DNA from: Dromiciops gliroides
Taxonomy: Eukaryota; Chordata; Mammalia; Microbiotheria; Microbiotheriidae
DNA: 64,000 nt
NCBI RefSeq assembly: GCF_019393635.1
Contig: NC_057862.1
Span: forward strand, 483,418,669 to 483,482,668
Direction: 5' to 3'
Below are positions 10,836-20,298 of this stretch, piece by piece; the first letter of the stretch is position 1, and every line of letters begins with the position of its first letter. The notes beneath the pieces were generated by a model that had not been told where the DNA came from, searched no databases, and saw nothing but the letters and a program-made list of their open reading frames with translations. Both the position numbers and the translations under genes were made by a program.

Positions 10836-10998
10836 GAGCCACGCTTTCTTGACTCTCACTCCATCTACAATGCTGTGCCTCTTCCCCAGTTACTCAGGCT
10901 CAGAATCTCAGAGCCATAATGCCTATTCTTTCTCCTTCATCTCTGCCTTTCCAGCTATTCAATCAATTCTGTTGATTTTACTTCCTCTATATCTAATC
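10836..10998 (+). repeat. L2-type LINE 3' region, first part
   Basis: 'tttctccttcatctctgcct' and following text belongs to the L2 ORF2/3'UTR. It resumes at 11746 after the L1 insertion. Confidence 0.6.
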
Positions 10999-11012
10999 CC
11001 ACCTCTCTATTT

Positions 11013-11731
11013 TTTTCTTTTTTAAAATATTATTTATTTTTAAATTTTATTATTTTCCAGTTACATATTACATATAAGGATACTTTTCAACATTTGTTTT
11101 CACTGGATTTTTAGTTCCAAATTTTTCTTTTCTCTCCCCCTCCCTTCCCCCCTTCCTCTCCATGATGGAAAGCAGTCTGATATTGGTTGTATATGTACAA
11201 TCACATCAAAACTATTTCTACATTAGTCATCTTGTGAAAGAAGAATAAGATCACAAAGGAAAAACCTCAAACAAGAAGGAAAAAAAAACAGTCAAAAAGT
11301 AGAAACAGTATGATTCAATCTGCATCCATAATTCACAGTTCTTTTTTTCTGGATGTTGAGAACATTTTCTATCACAAGTTCTTCGAAATTGTTTTGGATT
11401 GTTGCACTGCTGAGAAGAGCTAAGCCTATCCCCATTGTTCATCACACAATGTTACTGTTACTATGTACAATGTTCTCCTGGTTCTGATCCTCTCAGTCAG
11501 CATCAGTTCATGTAAGTCCTTCCAGGTTTCTCTGAACTCCTCCTGCTCATCGTTTCTTACAGCACAATAGTATTCCATTACATTCATTTACCACAACTTC
11601 TTTAGCCATTCCCCTATTGATGGGCATTCCCTCGATTTCCAATATTTTTTGCCACCACAAAGAGAGCTGCTATAAATATTTTTGTACATGTGGGCCCTTT
11701 TCCCTTTTCTATGGTCTCCTTGGGATACAGA
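11013..11731 (-). mobile_element. 5'-truncated L1 (3'UTR), inserted in L2, 14-bp TSD
   Basis: Reversed L1 3' region: poly-T start at 11011-11022, then marsupial L1 3' text on the opposite strand ('cagcacaatagtattccatt', 'gatgggcattccctcgattt', 'agagctgctataaat'). A 14-bp duplication CCACCTCTCTATTT is found at 10999-11012 and 11732-11745. No ORF2 remains, so this is a dead-on-arrival copy of about 720 bp. Confidence 0.9.
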
Positions 11732-11745
11732 CCACCTCTCTATTT

Positions 11746-12450
11746 GTCCTGTAACCTTCATAGTTCCTTATTACTTCTCTCTTGCACTTTTGGACTCCCT
11801 ACCTCCAATATTTTTCTTCGAAAATCCATTCTTCATGTAGATGCCAAAATAATATTCATAATGCATAGTACTGATCCCATCACACTCCTGTGCTCAAAAA
11901 TCTCCAATGGCTCCCAATTCCCTATAGGTTAAAATAAAAACATTTAAACCTGTTATTTAGCTTCCTTCCCAACCTAGCACCAGCCTATCTTACCAGTCCT
12001 ATTTCCCCTTCACATACTCTACATTCCAGACAAACAGGACTGCTAGCTGTTTCCTGATTTAACCTGCCCTCTCCTGCCCTTGTGCATTTACATATTACCT
12101 CCTCCTACCTTGAATATACTCCCTCCCCATCTCTACTTGTTTAAATCCTTCAATGCATAGCTCAGGTACTATTTCTTTTATGCAGCTTCCCTGATTCTCT
12201 CAAGTGAAAATGATGATTTCTTGACAAATTTTCCTATTGTGACCTGTTTGGATCTCTCTCTCTTTTCCTCCTTTGTCCTAATTGCATTCTACCTTGTATC
12301 ATAACGATCTGTATATGTCTGAAAGTCTCTTATTATACTATAAACTCCAGTAGTTAAGGACTATCATTTTTCATCTTTGCATTTCCAGTTCTTACATCAG
12401 TGCCTTGCATGTAGTAGTTGCTTAATAAATGTTTCTTGAATGGATGAATG
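11746..12450 (+). repeat. L2-type LINE 3' end, second part
   Basis: 'aatctccaatggctcccaat', 'cctataggttaaaataaaaa', 'ccaacctagcaccagcctat' and the terminal 'gtagtagttgcttaataaat' with GAATG repeats follow the L2 3' order. The end of ORF2 is broken by stops. Confidence 0.85.
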
Positions 12451-13160
12451 CATAAAATTTACCCTTTCATTGAATTGCTCATGTGATATCTGAAGACAGC
12501 TTTTATGTTTCCCCCAAGTCTCTTTTTTAGCTGAAAAATTCCCATGTGTCCCTCATATAACATGGTTCACAAACCCTTCAGGATCCTGTTCATTTTCCTC
12601 TAGCTGTCCTCCAATTTTTCAAAGTCCATCTTAAACTATGGAGGACATACAATCCTCCAAATGGTATCTAACCAATACTGAGTAACAAACTAATAATATT
12701 CCTCTTTTTCACTCCCTACTTCTTTCCATACCTATAGCATCATAGCATTTTACACCTTAAACAAGTCATTTCTCCTCTCTGGGCCTCGGTTTCTTCTTTG
12801 TAAAATGTAAGGGTAGGACAAGATGAGTTCTAGCTTTTTTTTAAGAGTTACAGAACAAATAGTTTTTCTTTTAAACCTAAAAATTCATTCTGAGGCAATG
12901 ACATGACAGATTCACCAACCAGGATTAGATCTTGTAGTTTTCCTTAGAATAAATTGACATTTCCCTCATATCTGACTCCCTCCAGTTAGCTATTCTGGAT
13001 CAGTTGAGCATATGGGGAAGGGTTGAGATGAGGATTTTCCTCTTAGAGATCAGTTAGAGAGGATGTGGGAGAAAAGGAAAATAGAGTTTGAAGAAGGCCA
13101 TGGAGAAACATAGAATACTTAATAGGAATCCTGAGGCATTAAATGTAAAAGAAATAATGG
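12451..13160. other. No gene seen; short MIR fragment
   Basis: 12755-12835 is a + strand MIR piece ('tgggcctcggtttcttcttt'). Otherwise nothing recognised. Confidence 0.5.
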
Positions 13161-13164
13161 GGAG

Positions 13165-13420
13165 GGAATAATAATAGCTGACATTTATAGAGTTTACAAA
13201 GTGTTTCACATATATTATCTATGTTAATCTTCTTACAACAACAACCCTTTGAAGTAGGTATGACAGGTATTACCAGTCCCATTTAACAAAAGAAGAAACC
13301 AAGAGAGGTTAAGGGATTTGCCCATGATCAAACATCTAGTAAATTTTCAGTCCTGGGATTCCAACCTAAATATTTCCTATCTCCAGGTCCAGAACCATTT
13401 TTTTCTTTTACTACACCACA
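13165..13420 (-). repeat. MIR-type SINE
   Basis: Reversed MIR: 'tttacaaagtgtttcacata', 'aagaagaaaccaagagaggt', 'gatttgcccatgatcaaaca'. Confidence 0.8.
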
Positions 13421-13524
13421 CTAAAATACAAATGGAAAGAAAAAAATAGGATTAAGGAGAAGTGTTCCTAGAGAAGAGGAAGAAATTTTTGAGGGAAGCA
13501 AACTCTAGTAACAGTGGCTTTTGT

Positions 13525-13712
13525 TGTTGTTTTTCAGTTATGTCTGACTCTTCATAGCCCCATTTGGGGTTTTCTTGGCAAAGATACTGGAGTGTGTTTG
13601 CCATTTCCTTCTCCAGTTTATTTTACAGATGAGGAAACGGAGGCAAACAAGGTTAAGTGACTTGCCCAGGGTCATACAGCTAGTAAGTGTGCCACTTAAG
13701 CTGCCCCCATGG
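13525..13712 (-). mobile_element. Long CORE-SINE, head truncated
   Basis: (TTG)n start, 'tctgactcttcatagcccca', 'ttggcaaagatactggagtg', 'agatgaggaaac', core. The reversed tRNA-like head is missing. Confidence 0.88.
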
Positions 13713-14051
13713 ATATAGATATAGACATAGGGTACAGACCTGTGATTTCAGCTGTGTAGGGAGCTCCCCAGAAAGGAAATTCCCTTTTAAAAATGCAGAG
13801 CATCTACATTTCTTAGAATGTTACCTCTGGGTTCTGAGAAGTGATGTGATTTGTTCAGGGTCGCATAACCAGTCGCAGACCTTAAAGAGAGATCATTCTG
13901 AATCCCTTTCATATATACAGTTATCTCTTCTGCATCTCAAGGGTTATGAGTATGGCACCCCAACAATCTAGAAAAACCACATAAAATTTGTTGGCCCTCC
14001 CATTGTATAGCAGAAAAGTGTGAAATTTTTCTTTTTCTTTTATGAGGTATT

Positions 14052-14211
14052 TTTTTTTCTTTTTTTTTTCTTTTTGTGGGGCAATGGGGGTTAAGTGACT
14101 TGCCCAGGGTCACACAGCTAGTAAGTATCAAGTGTCTGAGGCCGGATTTGAACTCAGGAACTCCTGAATCCAGGGCCGGTGCTTTATCCACTGCACCACC
14201 TAGCCGCCCCC
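14052..14211 (-). mobile_element. Short CORE-SINE, imperfect TSD
   Basis: T-rich start, full reversed core and head. Flanks CTTTTATGAGGTATTT and CTTTTATGGGGCATTT match at 14/16. Confidence 0.92.
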
Positions 14212-14261
14212 TTTTATGGGGCATTTACAGTACCTTTTTTTAAAATTTGGGTTGATATTAG

Positions 14262-14525
14262 AAATATATATATATATATTTCTGAGTCACCTAGCTGCTC
14301 CATGAGCCACACTTTCTTGACTTTCTAATATACTGTCAATTCCCTATAGGTTAAAATAAAAACATTTAAACCTGTTATTTAGTTTCCTTCCCAACCTAGC
14401 ACCAGCCTACCTTACCAGTCCTATTTATATATATATATATTTCTAATATATATGCGTACACACAAAAACACACACATACATACATACATATACACACACA
14501 TATATGTGTATATATGTATATATGC
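14262..14525. repeat. (AT)n/(AC)n compound microsatellite, interrupted
   Basis: AT and AC/ATGT repeats at 14262-14280 and 14426-14525, split by the copied patch 14282-14426. Confidence 0.85.
14282..14426 (+). other. Patchwork duplication from 10.8 and 11.9 kb
   Basis: 14282-14322 repeats 10814-10854 (39/41). 14337-14426 repeats 11915-12004 (88/90). The spacer between them holds TTCTAATATA, the same 10-mer that follows the patch at 14441-14450. The first segment includes the SINE/L2 junction at 10833, so it comes from that locus rather than from independent repeat copies. Confidence 0.88.
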
Positions 14526-14699
14526 ATTTCTGAGTTTCTAAACTTTTTCTGTGTCATCTGCAGGCCTTTGTATGTCATCTGAGGCTTCCACAAAACTCCC
14601 CCAAAATTCCCATTTAATTTCCTATGCCAATCCGTGATATATAGAAACTGTAATGGGGAAAGTGGAAATATGAAAAGGATAATTAGATGAGGAATGGAG

Positions 14700-14885
14700 C
14701 TGCTAAGCAAGTCACTTAACCTCTGCTTCGGTTTTCTCATTTGTAAAATGGGGATAATAATAGGATTTAACTCCCAGGGTTATTGTGAGGATCAAATTAG
14801 ACATTTGTAAAGCAAGTGGCATGGTGCCTGGTATGTAGTAGGTGCTATATTAATGCTGTCATTTTATTATTATTATTAACATTAT
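14700..14885 (+). repeat. MIR-type SINE
   Basis: 'gcaagtcacttaacctctgc', 'ttgtaaaatggggataataa' and 'gtgaggatcaaatta' in MIR order, followed by (TTA)n. Confidence 0.85.
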
Positions 14886-15014
14886 TATGAAGGGTGTAAG
14901 AGGATTCTGTACTTCCTATAGGAACAATGAAAGATTCAGGGCTTTAAACGTCCCACTATTCTATTAACTTAACAAATTTCTTGGCAATCAATGAGAAATC
15001 AGAGGAAGAGAGGC

Positions 15015-15250
15015 ATATACCTGGCATCAGAAAGACATGAGTTCATTTACTTAGTAGCTGTGTGACCCCTAGAAATACTTAGTAGCTGTGCAATCCTGCA
15101 TAAGCCACTTAACTGATGTTTGCCTCAGTTTCCTTTTCTGTAAGGTGACATAATTGCTTCTACTTCTCAGAGTTTCAAAAGAAAATAAGTTATTTCTAAA
15201 GCATTTTATAAACCTTGAAGTACTTTATAAATGCTAGCTATTATCATTAA
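15015..15250 (+). repeat. MIR-type SINE
   Basis: 'agtagctgtgtgacccctag', partly duplicated core at 15053-15090, then 'taaagcattttataaacctt'. Confidence 0.75.
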
Positions 15251-16365
15251 AGCAATCAGCTGGGAATATCTGAGGGTATAGAAAGACAAAAAAACACTGG
15301 AAAAATGAAAAATCAGCAGGTCATGCCATACGTTTGAGTATCTTGGGTAGAGGTAGAAAGCCAGAAACTACTCCTTGAGGTTGCCTTCCTAAATGCTTGT
15401 ACTTGTAAAAAGTTTCCTTGTAAAACATTTCCTCAAATCCACAGAGACAATTGCAAAATGTGAGAAACATTAAAGTGTCAGGGTTTTTTGTTTTTGGTTT
15501 TTTTAATCAGATCACTACAGGTTTTTGAAAAAGCCAAATGTGTTAAATAAAGAAGTAATATGTGGAAACAGACACAACATGTCAAGGGACATACGACTTG
15601 CAAGTGAATAAATAAAAGTAAATATGTATATTTTAGCATTTTGAAGAACCATGATTTTATCTGTTAGGATATTCCTTTCATCTATGTAGTTTGAAACTCT
15701 TCCACTCTGCATTACCCCATCTTATGAGGTACTGTGGGTTGTCATTTGTTGGCCAATCCTTTGATGATGAACCCTTTATCAATCTGCCTAGGTGTGTACC
15801 CAAATAACAATTCTATAGTCTAACTCCTGGACCCACACTTGAAGCCATTCTACCTTTGTAGGCACTGATGGCCTTTGTACTCTACTGGGATTAAAGCTTT
15901 AAAGAACCTAGAATCAACTCCATGATGCAATTGAGCATTGAAGTAAGACTAGTATAAAAAGTAAATTTCATCCAATTGGGCCCATGTCTGTGGCTTCCAA
16001 ATCTAGTGGGTTGTTTTTTTTTTTGTCATAGTACTACTAAATATGCTGGAAAATAAGGCTTCACATCAAGAGACAAAGAGGCCAAAAGTTCATTCACTAT
16101 ATGAAAGGTTCAAGGCTATAAATCACAGACAATTTCTTTTTGAAGAAATTCAAACCAAATCAACTATCTACTTATTTCAAATATTCCACTGATGCAGTTA
16201 TTTTTATTTCACCGTCATTACCAGATATAGTTTCATCCCTCAATTTTGTCCTCCCTTATAACAAAGAAAAATACTTTTGCAAAACCAACAAGGTGACCAT
16301 GACTGCCTAAGCATTTAACAGTGTAAACCCAGACTCCTACAGGATCCTAGAATTCAAGATATAAC
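15250..16365. other. No gene seen
   Basis: No recognised repeat or coding homology; AT-rich. Confidence 0.5.
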
Positions 16366-16369
16366 TTCA

Positions 16370-16995
16370 GGCTGAATCTAACAAGATGATATTTAATAGG
16401 GATCAATATAAGGTCTTATTCTTGGAAACAAAAAGGTAACTTTGCAAGTTTAAGATGAGAAAAGCATGATCCAGACAGCAGTTGTTTTGAAAAAAAAATC
16501 TAGTTGTAATATACTGAAAGCTCAATGAGTGAGCAGTGTGATCTAGCAAACAAAAAGGTTGATGTGATCTTGGGCTGTCTTAAGAGAGGCTTGATTTACA
16601 GGAATAAAAAGGTGATTTTTCCCACAGCACTCTGCTGTCCTTCAGACTCCATCTGGAACATCATTGTCTTCAGTTTAGGGCTGCATGGTTTATAAAGGAC
16701 ATCGATAATCTGCAGTGAGTCCAGAGGAGAGCAACCAGAATGAAGGGGCTCAAGTTCAAGTTATATGAGAATAAGTTGAAGGAATTGGGGATGTTTAGCC
16801 TGGAAAAGACTCAGGGTGAATTTGCTAGCTGTCTTCAAGTATTTGAAAGGCTGTCACATGGAATAGGGATTAAACTTGTTCTCTTTGGCTGCTGAGAGCA
16901 GAACCAAGAAAAAGATGTGAAAATTGCAACAACACCAACAAAAGAAAAAACATTTAATTTTAATATTAGGTGGAAAAAAATCCTGACAACTCTTG
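16370..16995 (+). repeat. CR1/L3-type LINE, 3' region part 1
   Basis: 'cttgggctgtcttaagagag', 'gagtccagaggagagcaacc', 'ggatgtttagcctggaaaag' and 'cttcaagtatttgaaaggct' are the ordered signature of the CR1/L3 3' region. Interrupted by the SINE at 16996. Confidence 0.85.
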
Positions 16996-17246
16996 ATTGT
17001 TGTTGTCGAATTGTGTCAGCAATGTCTGACTCTCCATGACCCCATCTGGGTTCTTTTTGGCAAAGATACTAGAATGGTTTGCCATTTCCTTCTTCAGCTG
17101 ATTTTACAGATGAGGAAACTGAGGCAAACGAAGTTAAGTGGCTTGGCCAGAGTCACACAGATAGTAAATGTCTGAGGTCAGATTTGAACTCTGGTCTTCC
17201 TGACTCCAGGACCAGCACTCTATCCACTGTACCACCTAGTTGCCCA
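16996..17246 (-). mobile_element. Long CORE-SINE, complete
   Basis: (TTG)n start through reversed core to the head 'accacctagttgccc'. Inserted into CR1/L3. Confidence 0.93.
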
Positions 17247-17455
17247 ATTAGATCATCCTGATGATTAGAATTATCTAAAAGTTGTAGAATGGATGGCTCC
17301 ATGAGGTGGTGGGTTTTCTTTCCTTGGAAGACTTCAAGTAATGGCTGGATGACCACTTGTCAAGTGTATTATAGTGTAGGGTTTCTTTTATGTATGGGTT
17401 GCTCTAGATGATCTCTGAGTTCTCTTCCCATTCTTAAATTTTGTGATTTTGTTGT
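17247..17455 (+). repeat. CR1/L3-type LINE, 3' end part 2
   Basis: 'ggctggatgaccacttgtca', 'gggttgctctagatgatctc' and terminal 'ttttgtgattttg' match the end of CR1. Confidence 0.85.
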
Positions 17456-18585
17456 AACATGTCTGTCTCCTTTGGCACCATGTTCTTAGGGCCAAGTGCG
17501 TCACATTCTTTTCTCAGTGTTTCAGGTTCTTTGAGAGGTTTAGGAGGTGTTTCTACTCTCAGCCATGAGCTTAAACCCCCATCAATGTGTTCCCCTCATT
17601 TGTTAATGACCAGTTACCACCATTTATTAGGGACATCCCGGTTCCATTTAACTACTTAACACTAATTCGTTTTTCCAAAGGGATATTTAGTTATAAATTT
17701 AATTGAAATAAATGTACAAGCATTCCCCATAATGCTTCCTGAGCATCATCTCCCCTACTCTCTATGTGTGTGTTGGGGGGAAAAGAGGAGGACTAATTAG
17801 GCTTATAACTTGGCTGAGTTCCTTTATAACATTGTTCCCACCAAGTTTAAGTCCTTCTACTGGATTGGGAAGATTGTTCCTTGCTCCTTTGGGCATTGAC
17901 GCTGAGCTGACCGCAAAAGCAATCCTGCATTCTGACTCCCAGATTCATGTGGGTCTCACTTGACAGAGATCAGAGGCTCCACTCACTTTTCTTAGAATAG
18001 AAATGAAAATGCCAAGAGCAAAGGCCCTTGGAAACTCTAGACCCATGTGACCTCTTAGGGAAGAAGTCCCCAGGGTCTTTTCCATTGCAGCATAATAAGC
18101 TCTCACTGGATTAGTGAAGGAGTCACCTTGCTCTCCCAGCTACAAATGCAACAGAGTGATGGCCAAAACCGACTAAGATCTCTTTTGAAGACTGACAGTT
18201 CCAGCTATACAAAAGGCTCCACCTAACCACGTGACTAGTCAGCCAACCAGAACCAGCTACAGAATGTCCACATATTTGGCAGCCTTTCCAAGGCACTTCC
18301 CTTACGTGTTATCACAACTCTCCCAGAAGCAGCTCCACATGGAGAGATACCATCTGCTCCCTGGTGTCCTACGTGTGGAGCTTGCAATCTGAGCAAGCTG
18401 ATGGGGTCTGCCCATATGCCAGATCCCCATTACACAATAATGAAAACTTCTAGGATACATGCCAAGTGATATAGGAATAAATCTTCCTGGAGAGTTCTTT
18501 AAATTATCTGGCATAAGTAAGAAGAATATCCTTAGTTCCTTCTCTCAAGTGAGGTCCATCAATACACATATCTTGGAAAAACACT
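17456..18585. other. Unclassified, repeat-free to my eye
   Basis: About 1.1 kb with higher GC than its surroundings and no CORE-SINE or LINE signature I recognise. Open stretches of 65-70 codons carry no family signature. Confidence 0.4.
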
Positions 18586-18627
18586 GCAGGTGAGTAATGA
18601 GATGGATCCAAGATGAAAGAAAATAGA

Positions 18628-18835
18628 GGTTCTCAAAGTGTAGTACTCCCTCAAAGTGAGGGACCCTTTTAGAAAGTCTATGAGGTAAAAACAACTTTTT
18701 ATTATAATACCGTTGTTTTAATGTCTGCTGTGGCAAATATCAATAGATATAACCCACATAAATAAAAGCTTGAGATCCTCAATAATTTTTAAGAGTGTAA
18801 GGCATTGTGAGGTCAAAATACATGAGAATCACTGG
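18628..18835. repeat. hAT (Charlie-type) fragment
   Basis: Left 'gaggttctcaaagtg' and right 'catgagaatcactgg' are inverted versions of a hAT end; 'atatcaatagatataaccca' inside is typical. A SINE has inserted at its right edge. Confidence 0.65.
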
Positions 18836-18979
18836 GGGGCAGCTAGGTGGCACAGTGGATAAAGCACCAGCCTTGGATTCAGGAGGACCTGAGTTCAAAT
18901 CCAGCCTCAGATACTTGACACTTACTAGCTGTGTGACCCTGAGCAAGTCACTTAACCCTTATTGGGCCCAGCAAAAAAA
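18836..18979 (+). mobile_element. Short CORE-SINE
   Basis: Complete head, core and A9 tail. Flanks ATGAGAATCA/ATGAGAACCA (9/10) are the likely target duplication. Confidence 0.93.
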
Positions 18980-19114
18980 AATGAGAACCAATGAAACAGA
19001 AGAAAGCAAAGTAACTAAATTGCACTTGGGAAATTATCCTGGATCTCACTGACTCCAAGGTGCTCCTTAAAACAGATATATTGTTAAAAAAAAAGCAAAA
19101 CTAAAAATATCCTA

Positions 19115-19325
19115 GAATGAAAGCTGTAGTTGCATAATGGATAGAGAGATGGCCGTGAGGCCAGAAAGACCTGGGTTCGAATTTGCTTCTGCTACAACTG
19201 GCTGGGCAAACCACTTAAGCTTTGTACTCTAGGAGACAACTAAACCTATAAATTGTAGAGAAGGTGTCAATTTGCATTGTTAGAGGGAGTGTCGATATCC
19301 AGGATTTCCAGTGAAATTACAGGTA
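19115..19325 (+). repeat. tRNA-derived SINE, third type
   Basis: Head 'gcataatggatagagagatg' and B-box-like 'gggttcgaattt', then 'ctataaattgtagagaaggt' and 'gttagagggagtgtc', a tail not seen in the short or long CORE-SINEs. A relative lies at 47095-47300. Confidence 0.75.
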
Positions 19326-19391
19326 CATCCCTATCCCCTGTTCTGAGATAATGGAATACCACAATAACTAAAGAATAAAAATTGCAAGTCA

Positions 19392-19538
19392 TGGGGCAGC
19401 TAGGTGGCGCAGTGGATAGAGCACCGGCCCAGGAGTTAGGAGTACCTGAGTTCAAATCCGGTCTCAGACACTTAACACTTACTAGATGTGTGACCCTGGG
19501 CAAGTCACTTAACCCCAATTGCCTCACTAAAAAAAAAA
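19392..19538 (+). mobile_element. Short CORE-SINE with perfect 15-bp TSD
   Basis: Target duplication AAAAATTGCAAGTCA at 19377-19391 and 19539-19553. Full head, core and A-tail. Confidence 0.96.
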
Positions 19539-19639
19539 AAAAATTGCAAGTCACCCAAAGGACAGTGGAGAGGCATATGGTACTCATGAGTAGGATGTAA
19601 TATATTAGTACTGATGAATTTGATGCAAAAAAGATTTTA

Positions 19640-19930
19640 TCCAAAAATGCAAGACTGAAAAAAGGAAGTTAGCTAGTCACATAGAGAGAATAAGGAAAAA
19701 CAAATGGACATTTCTTGGCTACATTGCTACCTACATAATGTTAAGAGACCTAGAGGAAGGTTCCTGGCACATTTGGTGTAGGCTCTATAAAAGGTTTATC
19801 AAAAAGGATGGGAAAAAAATCACAAAGGATGAAAAGTGGTGTATGGGTTGCAACTGGCACTGTTTGAGGGAGTATCCTCATTGATGAGTAAAGATGAACT
19901 AAGTAGACTTCTGCTAAACTTAATTCCATT
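19640..19930 (+). repeat. RTE-like LINE C-terminal relic (tentative)
   Basis: 'ctagtcacatagagagaata', 'agagacctagaggaaggttc' and following text loosely follow the RTE C-terminal pattern 'GH..R....W....P..R.RG...R'. Heavily decayed. Confidence 0.35.
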
Positions 19931-20129
19931 TCTTACTTCAGATGTCTAGATCTAATTCAGAAGCTCAATTCAATCAATTTCCTCTTTCATCTCTTACTTT
20001 AGAAGTTTGAAAAATTGCAGCACTTTGGTTCTGATAAAGATGAAAAGTGCCACTGAAGCTCTTATCCAGATGATAGTTTGTGGGTGGCATTTTTAGGAAA
20101 GGGGGAAGAAAGGCCAATTCAGTATACCT

Positions 20130-20295
20130 GATTATTTCTTTCTGGCTTCTGGGTGATACAGTGATACTGTATAGAGGGAATAGAGTCACAATGACCTAAA
20201 TTCAAATCCTGCCTCAGACACTTAGTAGTTGTGTGACTCTGGGCAAGTCTCTGTCTGACTCAGTTTTCTCTTCTATAAAGTGGGAATAACAATAG
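20130..20295 (+). repeat. MIR-type SINE
   Basis: 'caaatcctgcctcagacact', 'gtgtgactctgggcaagtct', 'ttctataaagtgggaataac'. Confidence 0.85.
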
Positions 20296-20298
20296 TAA

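Noticed and set aside
11013..11731. An endogenous retrovirus LTR instead of L1
   Set aside because: Poly-T at one end only, a 14-bp target duplication and text typical of mammalian L1 3' regions fit target-primed insertion, not an LTR (which would have a 4-6 bp duplication and TG...CA ends).
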